DNA from: Mongoliibacter ruber
GTDB taxonomy: Bacteria > Bacteroidota > Bacteroidia > Cytophagales > Cyclobacteriaceae
Assembly (NCBI RefSeq): GCF_003003005.1
Contig: NZ_PVTR01000003.1
Location: forward strand, 356,890-420,889
DNA: 64,000 nt
Direction of reading: 5' to 3'
In this document: positions 46,201-53,240 of the stretch, piece by piece
Layout: each line of letters starts with the position of its first letter
Numbering within the stretch: position 1 is the first letter of the stretch
Notes under the pieces: generated by a model
Told to the model about the DNA's origin: nothing
The model's input: the letters and a program-made list of their open reading frames with translations, nothing else
Databases searched by the model: none
Made by a program: the position numbers and the translations under genes

Positions 46201-46780
46201 TTCAGAAGACATTATCCCTGCCAATGTACGGGTTGGAAATGATTATGGCGGTCAAAACCAAGTTGGCGATTACGAAGGAGCTTCGTGGCTGAGAGGTAGA
46301 ATGGGAAGAGACAGTTACATCAGTTTTAGGAATCCTGAATTGGGAATCGATCAGGTCATTTCTGATGATGACACCAGCGACTCCCCTCAAATCACCAGGG
46401 AAAATGCTTTGATCGTCAAAGTAGGGGTAATTCCACATGAAATGAAATATGACATCACCAGCTTCAAAGTAAAAGCAGGACAAGCTGTAATTATTGACTT
46501 TGAGAACAAAGACTTTATGCAGCACAACCTCATTATTGGCAAAATAGGCTCTTTGGAAAAACTCGGAAAAGCAGCCGATGAGATGGCCAGAGACCCGAAA
46601 GGAATGGAAAAACAGTATATTCCTGAAACTCCTGAAATCATAGTAGCTTCCAAACTTGTAGATCCAGATAACCTGGAATCCCTCATGTTCATTGCGCCAG
46701 CACAAGCAGGAGAGTATCCCTTTGTATGTACCGTTCCTGGTCATTGGCGAATCATGAATGGAAAAATGATTGTAGAATAA
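43268..46780 (+). CDS. ThuA / PVC-type beta-propeller / HEAT / cupredoxin fusion lipoprotein
   Basis: The 1170-residue lipoprotein (signal with LVFISCSQ, cysteine near residue 21) has, in order, a ThuA domain (about 35-245), a PVC-type dehydrogenase beta-propeller (about 280-650), HEAT-like helices (about 665-835), a lectin/LamG-like beta domain (about 885-1025) and a C-terminal cupredoxin (about 1045-1170). The copper ligands are H in MQHNL and C, H, M in CTVPGHWRIM with azurin spacing C-x4-H-x3-M. No CxxCH heme site is present, although relatives usually carry one. Role inferred: periplasmic sugar oxidation feeding electrons to copper. Confidence 0.88.
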   Translation: MTDLLKSSLYTLLAALVFISCSQPKQESFLKDEPRRAEILFLGHDSKHHDSEKLLPYLARPLFQKGINFTYTSDPNDLNDDNLMHYDGLAIYANHDEITPSQEAALKKFVESGKGFIPIHSASFCFRNSDWFVKAVGGQFKSHGTGDFTVDIIAPEHPIMSGVDVFETWDETYLHSQINPDMTVLMEREEDGHREPWTWIRDQGEGRVFYTAYGHDERTWSKPEFHTLMTNGILWAIGDKAADLVASFAIPQPEFRDAEIPNYEGRDPAPRFQLPLSPEESMKLVQVPVGFELQLFASEPDIVNPMAMCWDEKGRLYVVETEDYPNEVRTEGGNDRIKILEDTNGDGKADKITIFAEGLNIPTSLVAVNGGIMISMAPDFIFLKDTNGDGKADLRETIITGWGKSDTHAGPSNLKYGFDNKIWGVLGYSGFKGTVDGKEFNFSQGIYRFDPNGTNLEFLGSTSNNTWGLGFSEDFNVFISTANGQHSAYLAMSNDYVRRPISGGMNNTVFGIDSHYDMPHLTPALRQVDYHGGYTAAAGHNFYTARNFPKNYWNRIAFVAEPTGRVLHNAIIEKDGSGFKEKNGFNILASSDEWFSPVHAEVGPDGALWVADWYNFIIQHNPTPKGFENGPGNAYINPLRDAKHGRIYRLVYTGNEDYKTMSLDPQKNKDLIEGLKSDNMFWRMTAQRLIVENQNTSIIKDLNKLIQDRKTDELGLNTPAIHALWALHGLGQLAGGDKNSLQVVGKALNHPSPGVRKNAIEVLPNTEETYKLILAAKSHEDSDMNVRKSAFQKLAMITDVKELSEMLYKSSLDESNAKDPYVAQVIFAGVLNSPDYFDQRLSELMPRNKPDSSLTLTDRIAKSLVEEEYNLDRRAPIAFPPSIKGKEIRIRTELAKGPEGIEGVIVAQGDKENGYVLYAKEDILNWVVKQDGKTYKVSTAKGIPSSLFEVNATLLEDGLMEMYISGNKVGSVQTPGLFSEDIIPANVRVGNDYGGQNQVGDYEGASWLRGRMGRDSYISFRNPELGIDQVISDDDTSDSPQITRENALIVKVGVIPHEMKYDITSFKVKAGQAVIIDFENKDFMQHNLIIGKIGSLEKLGKAADEMARDPKGMEKQYIPETPEIIVASKLVDPDNLESLMFIAPAQAGEYPFVCTVPGHWRIMNGKMIVE

Positions 46781-46791
46781 AACAGAAAAAT

Positions 46792-47652
46792 ATGTCTTTA
46801 AATATAAGTTTCGGAGTAAGTACCTGGTTATGGACCTCTCCTTTTCACCATGAAACCTTAGCTCTTTTTCCCAAAATCAAGTCTATGGGATTTGACGTGG
46901 TGGAAATTCCCGTGGAAGATCCAGCTTTGATTGATGTGAAAACGGTCAGTAAGGCCTTGGAAGCAAACGGGCTACAACCTGTAATTTGCGGCGCTTTTGG
47001 TCCGACACGGGATTTGACCCATGATGATCCTGCATACCATGAGACATGCTTTGAATACTTGCGGGCCTGTTTTGACATCAGCAATGCTTTGGGAGCAAAA
47101 TTCGTGGCAGGGCCCATGTATTCCGCAGTGGGAAAAGCCAGGAAGGTATCAGAGGATCAAAAGAAAAAAGAATGGGAAAGGGCCGTCAATAACCTCCACA
47201 AGGTTTGTAAAATGGCAGAAACAGTTGGCCAAAAAATCGCATTGGAATCCCTCAACCGATTTGAAACTGATCTGATCAATACTACAGAAGAACTGATGCA
47301 ATTGATTGCAGCCATCAACCATCCCGCAGCGAATGTTTTGATGGACGGATTTCACTTGAGTATAGAAGAAAAAAACCTGGAACAAGCTATCCGGTCTGTG
47401 GGGGATAAACTCATTCATGTGCAGGTTTCTGAAAACCACCGTGGCATACCAGGCACAGGGATGACCGATTGGGATTCCTTCCGAAAAGGATTGGATGCTG
47501 TCAATTACCAAGGGGTAGTTTCTATTGAAAGTTTTACACCACATGTACAGGAGCTCGCAGATGCTGTGTGCATCTGGAAACCCTTGGCCAAAGACCAAGA
47601 CTATTTTGCCACTGAGGGAATTAAATTCCTGAAGGACTGGGCAAGCAAATAA
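46792..47652 (+). CDS. TIM-barrel epimerase of the tagatose/allulose 3-epimerase type
   Basis: This is a predicted intracellular ketose 3-epimerase/isomerase. I start it at the ATG at 46792 (MSLNISFGVSTWLW); the frame is open further upstream but that part overlaps the previous gene. The 286-residue barrel shows metal-binding residues of the D-tagatose 3-epimerase family: E in IALESLNRFETD, D in NVLMDGFHLSIEE, H in LIHVQVSENHRGIPGTG and E in VVSIESF. It is 11 nt after the fusion lipoprotein gene. Activity on a 3-keto sugar is possible but not shown. Confidence 0.88.
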   Translation: MSLNISFGVSTWLWTSPFHHETLALFPKIKSMGFDVVEIPVEDPALIDVKTVSKALEANGLQPVICGAFGPTRDLTHDDPAYHETCFEYLRACFDISNALGAKFVAGPMYSAVGKARKVSEDQKKKEWERAVNNLHKVCKMAETVGQKIALESLNRFETDLINTTEELMQLIAAINHPAANVLMDGFHLSIEEKNLEQAIRSVGDKLIHVQVSENHRGIPGTGMTDWDSFRKGLDAVNYQGVVSIESFTPHVQELADAVCIWKPLAKDQDYFATEGIKFLKDWASK

Positions 47653-47680
47653 TTGAACCTTAAACTAACCAATTTTAAAA

Positions 47681-48790
47681 ATGAGCCAGAAAAAAATCAA
47701 TATAGCCATCATTGGCCTGGGCTTTGGGGCTGAATTTATCCCCATTTACCTCAAGCACCCAAATGCAAATATGTATGCCATCTGCCAGCGAAACGAAGAG
47801 CGCCTGAACGAAATCGGAGATGCTTTTGGCATTGAAAAAAGGTATACGGATTATGATGAGCTTCTCAAAGATCCAAACATTGATGCAGTGCACATCAATA
47901 CTCCCATTCAAGCACATGCCGAACAGTCCCTTAAAGCACTACGGGCAGGAAAACATGTAGCGTGTACAGTTCCCATGGCTACTACAGTAGAGGAATGCAG
48001 GCAAATAGTAGAAGCATGCGAAGAAACCGGACTCACCTACATGATGATGGAAACTGTGGTGTACAGCAGGGAATATCTTTTTGTCAAAGAAATGTATGAG
48101 AAAGGCGAATTGGGAAAACTTCAGTTTCTCAGAGGCAGTCATCAACAGGAAATGGCCGGTTGGCCGGGATACTGGGAAGGCTTGCCTCCCATGCATTATG
48201 CAACTCATTGTGTAGGCCCTGTATTGGCATTGCCAAAAGCTAAAGCGGAATATGTGTCTTGCTTTGGATCAGGCAGAATAGATGAAAACCTGATCGAAAA
48301 GTACGGATCTCCTTTTGCAATTGAAACTTGTCATATCAAGTTGAAGGATTCTGACCTGTCTGCAGAGGTCACAAGATCTCTATTCAATACAGCAAGGCAA
48401 TACAGGGAAAGTTTTGATGTCTACGGTTCCAAAAAATCTTTTGAATGGACCTTGATCGAGCACGAAGAGCCAGTTATCCATACCGGAGAATCTCCAGAAA
48501 GGGTGAAAGTGCCAGACTATGCCCATCTATTGCCAGAAGAAATTGCTTCATTCACTACCCAAGGAGTATATGATTCTGACGACAATCAGCACTTATCATT
48601 CATTCAGGGAGCAGGTCATGGAGGTTCCCATCCTCATTTAGTGCATGAGTTTGTCACTGCACTGGTAGAAGGAAGGGATCCATATCCGAATGCCAAAGAA
48701 TCAGCCAACATCACATGTGTAGGAATTCTAGCCCACGAATCCGCCATGCAGGGTGGCAAAATAATTCCCCTGCCTGACTTTACCTTTTAA
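47681..48790 (+). CDS. Gfo/Idh/MocA oxidoreductase lacking the EKP lysine
   Basis: The 369 residues have an N-terminal Rossmann fold (NIAIIGLGFGAEFIPIYL) and the C-terminal alpha/beta domain of the Gfo/Idh/MocA family. The usual C-E-K-P motif after HV is ACTVPMATT, so both the glutamate and the catalytic lysine are replaced. The second active-site region MHYATHCVGPVL keeps its histidine. It either uses a different mechanism or a substrate that needs no EKP lysine. It is 28 nt after the epimerase gene and ends at a terminator. Confidence 0.88.
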   Translation: MSQKKINIAIIGLGFGAEFIPIYLKHPNANMYAICQRNEERLNEIGDAFGIEKRYTDYDELLKDPNIDAVHINTPIQAHAEQSLKALRAGKHVACTVPMATTVEECRQIVEACEETGLTYMMMETVVYSREYLFVKEMYEKGELGKLQFLRGSHQQEMAGWPGYWEGLPPMHYATHCVGPVLALPKAKAEYVSCFGSGRIDENLIEKYGSPFAIETCHIKLKDSDLSAEVTRSLFNTARQYRESFDVYGSKKSFEWTLIEHEEPVIHTGESPERVKVPDYAHLLPEEIASFTTQGVYDSDDNQHLSFIQGAGHGGSHPHLVHEFVTALVEGRDPYPNAKESANITCVGILAHESAMQGGKIIPLPDFTF

Positions 48791-48796
48791 ACCTAT

Positions 48797-48826
48797 ATGG
48801 CCTGTGCTCTCGCAGGCCATTTTTTT
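48797..48826 (+). terminator. Intrinsic terminator of the sugar cassette
   Basis: ATGGCCTG (48797-48804) pairs with CAGGCCAT (48813-48820), loop of 8 nt, followed by seven T. It ends the fusion-epimerase-oxidoreductase operon 7 nt after the last stop. Confidence 0.88.
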
Positions 48827-48888
48827 AAAACTTTTTTTGCCAATAAGACCCGAATGCACGAAGGAAACTCAAGGGCTTTGTGGTGAAA

Positions 48889-49000
48889 AAAAATAACCAC
48901 AGAGGCACGAAGAACACAAAGAAAACGCCGTGTTTTTATTATAAAGGAATACTCTGTTTGTGATTTCTCAGTGAACTCTGTGTACCTTTGTGGTAAATAA
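48889..49000. repeat. Intergenic imperfect inverted repeat, family A (copy 2)
   Basis: AACCACAGAGGCACGAAG (48895 onward) and CTCTGTGTACCTTTGTGGT (48975 to 48993) are the arms, with a middle section containing TTATTATAAAGGAAT as in copy 1. Read inverted it matches the reverse complement of 38841-38920 over both arms, with a longer centre. Together with a further arm at 48877-48886 it fills the gap between the oxidoreductase and the M14 gene. Confidence 0.75.
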
Positions 49001-49062
49001 ACATACATAAAAAAAGCACTACAACATTTTGACATTACAGGGCTTTTATAATTCTTCCTTTC

Positions 49063-51621
49063 TTATCTAGCCGTCCCAGTACTAATAGTCTGACCAAAGA
49101 AAACCGCATTCAAAAAAAGCTTATTGGTCCCAAACCAGAATGCCCTGAAGTTAGGGTTATCAACAAAACCAATCACCTTGCCTCTACCTTGTGCTGACAC
49201 TCTTATTGCTCCTGTATCTTTCATTTCTTCCAGATTGGATGGATGCACATAGCCACTGGCCAATGGTGATGAAGTATAAATCAATGGATTGGCATAAGCA
49301 TTTTTTGAAGGCTCCATAAACAGGTTGCTGTTTCGGAAGGTGTACATCTCAGTTCTGGAATACCCATAACCCAAAGGATGGGTAGTATCAAGTTTCACAT
49401 TGAAAATTGCTCCTCCTGTCACCTTAGCACCTGTCTCACGACTGTAGTCTGCATAGCTCCTCTGTACTTCTTCATCCTCCCTTTTTGGTGTTTTAAATTT
49501 GAATGGGCCAATACCATTACCATCCAACCACTGTAGCGCATACCCTCTTGCTACCAAGGTGCCTCCATCACTTACCCATTCCTTGAGTTTTTCCGCGGCT
49601 GATTTTCCCAATGAACTGTAATTACCATTGGACATGACAATGACATTGTACCTGCTCAAATCGACAGAAGTTATCCTATCCACAGGCAATAAAGTAGCTG
49701 GAATCTCAAACCTTTGATCAAGCAAATGCCAGGTTTCACCGGCCTCGGAACTACTTACACCACCCTCCACAAAAATGGCAATTTCAGGTTTTTCCAACAC
49801 ATCAATGGTTGGAGAACCAATATTCACTCCTTTGGTATATCCTGTGCTCACAGCATAAATGTCAACACCACTTGATTTTGCTGCTTTTTGCAGGTCTGCA
49901 TAAAACTCCTCGTCGGTAGCTTTTGCCTGACCTTTGCTGATGAGTATGCTTCCCCTTGGCATTTTGACACCCTCTGGAATTGTGATTTCTTCATGAGCAA
50001 CTCTGGTCAGGTAACCTTTATCCATGAGTGCAAAAAGGGCCTTTGGCGCATAATATTCACCCCAGCCGAAGATGTAACTGTATGCTCCCGATTCTCCAAT
50101 CACCTGTCCTTCTTTCAAGGAAAGTTCTTTAGGCACTTTTTCCACATTGGCCAGGTTGTAGATTCTGCTACTCAAAGCCATGTAGTCTAAGTTGAATGCC
50201 ATAGGCATAGTCCAAGCTGACACATCATAAAAGAGACTGTCTTCGAAGGTAGTCCTTGTCTCAAAAATCGACTTGATTAACCTGTATTGGGGTTGATTGA
50301 GCGGGACGATATATGCTTTTTCTTTTTTGAACTCAACGCCATTGACAGTGATATCTTCCTGTAAACTAAATACATCTACATCATGCTGCAAGATCATATC
50401 AGCCAAATGAAATGTTCTTCCTCCATCTTCGGGGGCACCAAAAATAAAAGCCCTGTTGGAATCTTCATCGTACTCAGATTTGACCTGGGTATAAAACTCC
50501 TTCATGTAGGTATTCAACTCGGTCCGCATTTCTTTGGCCGCTTCAAAAGAAGACAAAGTCGTGGTGAATTGATTGCGGATGGTAAATGCGAAGGTCAAAG
50601 GGCCATAGACACTTTCCTGAACGTGACCCCTTGAGGATGCTTGTTCAAACAAAATCCCAATAGATCCCTGCACATCAGGATAAGTAGAACCTTTCCCATA
50701 GTAAAAGTCATCAAAGCTTTCTTGGGTATAGTAAAGAGAACCTATTTTATCCAAGAATCTTGCATGGTATTGACCGATTTTCTCAGTAAGTGTAAAGTTC
50801 TTTTTAGGGGTCAAAGGGTGATTGCGGGCCGGAATCCCAGGCTGGAAAAAGAAAGTGGAGTTAGTGCCCATTTCATGATGATCCAATTGAATGTTGGGGA
50901 GCCATTCCTGAAACTTAGAAACACGGTTTCTGGACTCGGGATGCTGTACTGGCAACCAATCTCTGTTTAAGTCAAACCAATAATGGTTGGTTCTTCCTCT
51001 TGGCCAAGCTTCATTGAACTCTCGGCTGTTGGGGTCTGCATTCAATGTGTAACTTTTGTGGGTATTGACCCAAGAGGCAAACCTATTGACACCATCCGGA
51101 TTCATGGCGGGATCAAGTAGGATCACGATATCATCCAAATCAGCTGCTATTTCATTGGCTGCAGCAAAATAATAAGCTGCCAAAAGTGCTGCATTTACGG
51201 CACTGGGTTCATTTCCGTGAACAGAATATCCTGCCCACATGACCAAGGGTAAATTATCCAAATCAAGGTTTTGGCTTGGATCTCTTAGTTTTTGCCTTTC
51301 TGATTTGATCTCATCCAGCCTACCATGATTGGATGGTGAAGTGATGGTCAAAATTGTCTGAGGCCTTAGTTCATAAGTCCTCCCAATGATTTCAAAGCTT
51401 ACCCTTTCGGATGCCTCGGCTACCGCTTTCATGTAATTGACTACTTGGTCATGGGAAGCGTGCCAATCACCAACTTCAAATCCCAGCACTTCCTTTGGCG
51501 TAGGAATATCAGGATTGTAAGTATAGCCTTCAGGTAGGTAATAGTTGAGGTCATTTTGAGCTGACAGATGCCATTGAAAAGTCAATGTGATCAAAACCAG
51601 TATCAATATTCTTTTTATCAT
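49063..51621 (-). CDS. M14 zinc carboxypeptidase family protein (copy 2)
   Basis: The 852-residue secreted protein has a signal peptide ending near WHLSAQ. It repeats the layout of copy 1: zinc motif HGNE in AGYSVHGNEPSA, DHHEMGTNSTFFFQPG, ILFEQASSRGH, and a C-terminal part starting IDVLEKPEIAIFVEGG. Long stretches are identical to copy 1, including at DNA level, so the two arose by duplication. Opposite orientation and position either side of the sugar cassette make inversion between them possible. Confidence 0.9.
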   Translation of the reverse strand: MIKRILILVLITLTFQWHLSAQNDLNYYLPEGYTYNPDIPTPKEVLGFEVGDWHASHDQVVNYMKAVAEASERVSFEIIGRTYELRPQTILTITSPSNHGRLDEIKSERQKLRDPSQNLDLDNLPLVMWAGYSVHGNEPSAVNAALLAAYYFAAANEIAADLDDIVILLDPAMNPDGVNRFASWVNTHKSYTLNADPNSREFNEAWPRGRTNHYWFDLNRDWLPVQHPESRNRVSKFQEWLPNIQLDHHEMGTNSTFFFQPGIPARNHPLTPKKNFTLTEKIGQYHARFLDKIGSLYYTQESFDDFYYGKGSTYPDVQGSIGILFEQASSRGHVQESVYGPLTFAFTIRNQFTTTLSSFEAAKEMRTELNTYMKEFYTQVKSEYDEDSNRAFIFGAPEDGGRTFHLADMILQHDVDVFSLQEDITVNGVEFKKEKAYIVPLNQPQYRLIKSIFETRTTFEDSLFYDVSAWTMPMAFNLDYMALSSRIYNLANVEKVPKELSLKEGQVIGESGAYSYIFGWGEYYAPKALFALMDKGYLTRVAHEEITIPEGVKMPRGSILISKGQAKATDEEFYADLQKAAKSSGVDIYAVSTGYTKGVNIGSPTIDVLEKPEIAIFVEGGVSSSEAGETWHLLDQRFEIPATLLPVDRITSVDLSRYNVIVMSNGNYSSLGKSAAEKLKEWVSDGGTLVARGYALQWLDGNGIGPFKFKTPKREDEEVQRSYADYSRETGAKVTGGAIFNVKLDTTHPLGYGYSRTEMYTFRNSNLFMEPSKNAYANPLIYTSSPLASGYVHPSNLEEMKDTGAIRVSAQGRGKVIGFVDNPNFRAFWFGTNKLFLNAVFFGQTISTGTAR

Positions 51622-51703
51622 AATCGTTTTTGTAATTGATTTTTAAACACTTTATGGAACCGTTAACTTGGATACTTTGCTAAAATAAGTGTTAATTGCG
51701 TAC

Positions 51704-51937
51704 ATGACTAGCACAGATACAACAATGGGGATTACTTTTATTTTAGCTGTACTTTATGGCTCATTGAGTCTTTGGGCTATGTGGGATTGGTCAAAAAACA
51801 ACAGACTGTCAAAAACCAACAAAATAATCTGGCTTGGTTTGATCTTGTTTTTACATCCTATAGGTCCCTTCCTATATTTCCATGCTGAATTCAACAAAAG
51901 AAAATACACAAGATTTCAAAGACACCATAACGCTTAA
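51704..51937 (+). CDS. PLDc_N-type small membrane protein 1
   Basis: The 77-residue protein (ATG at 51704; a GTG at 51689 would add five residues) has two hydrophobic helices with the middle motif WSKNNRLSKTNKIIWLGLI and HPIGPFLYFHAE, which matches the phospholipase D-nuclease N-terminal (PLDc_N) domain. No nuclease part is present. The function is unknown. Confidence 0.7.
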   Translation: MTSTDTTMGITFILAVLYGSLSLWAMWDWSKNNRLSKTNKIIWLGLILFLHPIGPFLYFHAEFNKRKYTRFQRHHNA

Positions 51938-51940
51938 CAT

Positions 51941-52114
51941 ATGTTCGGACTCGGAATTATAGGCTTTTTGATTTACGCTTACACCATTTATGACGTACTG
52001 ACCAGTGGTTTTGGTCCAGGAAATGATAAAATTGTATGGATACTGGTAGTCATTTTTCTTCCACTCCTAGGCACACTATTGTGGTTTTTGGTAGGCAAGC
52101 GGTCGGCTCGATAA
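51941..52114 (+). CDS. PLDc_N-type small membrane protein 2
   Basis: The frame from the ATG at 51941 gives 57 residues: MFGLGIIGFLIYAYTIYDVL, then a second helix ending LPLLGTLLWFLVGKRSAR. The pair of helices with the PLLGTLLWFLVGK ending is the PLDc_N pattern. It starts 3 nt after the stop of a similar gene, so the two are probably translated together. It is short enough to be missed by size cut-offs. Confidence 0.68.
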   Translation: MFGLGIIGFLIYAYTIYDVLTSGFGPGNDKIVWILVVIFLPLLGTLLWFLVGKRSAR

Positions 52115-52128
52115 GGTCTTGACAATCC

Positions 52129-53034
52129 TTACACAAAAATCTTCTCCAAAGCCTCTTCCAAGCGTGGGTACCTGAATTCAAACCCTGCTTCTTGAATCTT
52201 CTTAGATGAAGCTTTATTGCCTCCCAGTACCATTTGTGCCATTTCACCTAAAATGATTTTTAGGCCAAAACCGGGAACCCCTATGTTTACAAAGAGCTTC
52301 CCTTTCTTTTTTGCTGCTTTTTCTGTGAGCTCGGCATTCGTCGCTGGGTTAGGCCCTACTGCATTGTAAATACCTTTTACTTGCTCATTTTCGATGGCAT
52401 AAAAAAACATTCTAGCCAAATCGTCAACCTGAATCCAGCTCATCCATTGTTTTCCTGAACCCAGAGGTGCTGCAACAGGGGGCTTCAACATTTCCACGAG
52501 TGCACCACCTTCTTTTGCTAGTACGATACCGATACGCAACATCACAGTGCGTAATCCAAGGTTTTCGATTTTGCTCACCTCATCTTCCCAAGCTGTGACA
52601 ACTTGAGCCAGAAAATCATCTCCAGGCTTGGCATTTTCATCAACCATCTCATTTTCTGTATTGAACCCATAGTAGCCCACCGCTGATGCAGACACGAAAA
52701 CTGAAGGTTTTTGAGAGGATTTTTCTATATATTTTCTCAACAAAGAAGTGGACATTGTCCGACTTTGAAGTATCGCTTTTTTTCGTTCTGCAGTCCACCT
52801 TTTATCTGCCACACCCGCTCCCGCAAGATGGATTATTCCATCCGCCCAATTGATGGCTTCCTCATCCATTTCTTGATTCTGAATGTCCCATTCAAAGGAT
52901 TTCTGACCTTTATTATCTGCATTTCGGCTCAACCAAGCCACTTCATAACCTTTCCTTTCCAAAAGATGGGTGATCTTTTTCCCGATCAGTCCCGAACCGC
53001 CTGTAATCAATATATGCTTCATACTTTTCTCCAT
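52129..53034 (-). CDS. TIGR01777 family NAD(P)-dependent epimerase/dehydratase
   Basis: The 301-residue SDR-fold protein has the nucleotide-binding start ILITGGSGLIGKKITHLL, WADGIIHLAGAGVADKRWT, and the YYG-type SASAVGYYG block with the LRIGIVLAKEGG segment, all diagnostic of TIGR01777. An internal ATG at 53022 (MKHILITGG) is the likelier start, since the four extra residues do not match the family. The substrate is unknown. It is convergent with the small membrane proteins and divergent from the fluoride-controlled CLC gene. Confidence 0.9.
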   Translation of the reverse strand: MEKSMKHILITGGSGLIGKKITHLLERKGYEVAWLSRNADNKGQKSFEWDIQNQEMDEEAINWADGIIHLAGAGVADKRWTAERKKAILQSRTMSTSLLRKYIEKSSQKPSVFVSASAVGYYGFNTENEMVDENAKPGDDFLAQVVTAWEDEVSKIENLGLRTVMLRIGIVLAKEGGALVEMLKPPVAAPLGSGKQWMSWIQVDDLARMFFYAIENEQVKGIYNAVGPNPATNAELTEKAAKKKGKLFVNIGVPGFGLKIILGEMAQMVLGGNKASSKKIQEAGFEFRYPRLEEALEKIFV

Positions 53035-53116
53035 AACATTACAATCCTTAAGTTATGGCTTTGTTTGGGAAAGAATAATATTCTGACAATAATTTATGGT
53101 TTTTGCGAAGAAAGGC

Positions 53117-53124
53117 TATTTTTG
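53117..53124 (+). promoter_or_regulatory. Probable -7 promoter element ahead of the fluoride riboswitch
   Basis: TATTTTTG matches TAnnTTTG. Transcription would begin near 53131, just ahead of the aptamer at 53134, as expected for a riboswitch leader. The -33 position reads TTTATGG, only a partial match. Confidence 0.6.
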
Positions 53125-53133
53125 TCAGTATAA

Positions 53134-53190
53134 AGGTGATGGGGTTCCACCTACAACCGCTTCTTTTTGAATGCTGATGACTCCTACTTC
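53134..53190 (+). promoter_or_regulatory. Fluoride riboswitch (crcB motif)
   Basis: The aptamer is recognisable: AGGTG (53134-53138) pairs with CACCT (53148-53152) around the loop ATGGGGTTC, which matches the ATGGAGTTC loop of known crcB motifs with one change. A small stem GCTTC/GAATGC (53159-53174) follows, then TGATGACTCCTACT (53175-53188), the conserved 3' block. GGGGT of the loop can pair with ACTCC to form the pseudoknot. The gene controlled is the CLC transporter that starts at 53241. Confidence 0.88.
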
Positions 53191-53207
53191 AACACATTTT
53201 ACAACCG

Positions 53208-53221
53208 TGGCATGCATGCCA
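53208..53221 (+). other. Perfect 14-nt palindrome between riboswitch and CLC start
   Basis: TGGCATGCATGCCA lies 19 nt upstream of the start codon and is followed by TAAAAAAAA, so on the plus strand it is not a T-tailed terminator. It could fold in the leader and take part in a translational expression platform; that is inference. Confidence 0.5.
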
Positions 53222-53240
53222 TAAAAAAAATTGAGCCTTT

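Noticed and set aside
43268-46780. c-type cytochrome domain expected in the PVC-type dehydrogenase
   Set aside because: I looked for CxxCH along the translated protein and found none; a copper domain is present instead.
48793-49035. An 80-codon minus-strand ORF downstream of the oxidoreductase gene
   Set aside because: It runs through the terminator and the family A repeat, has no recognisable domain, and is the kind of ORF that such repeats generate by chance.
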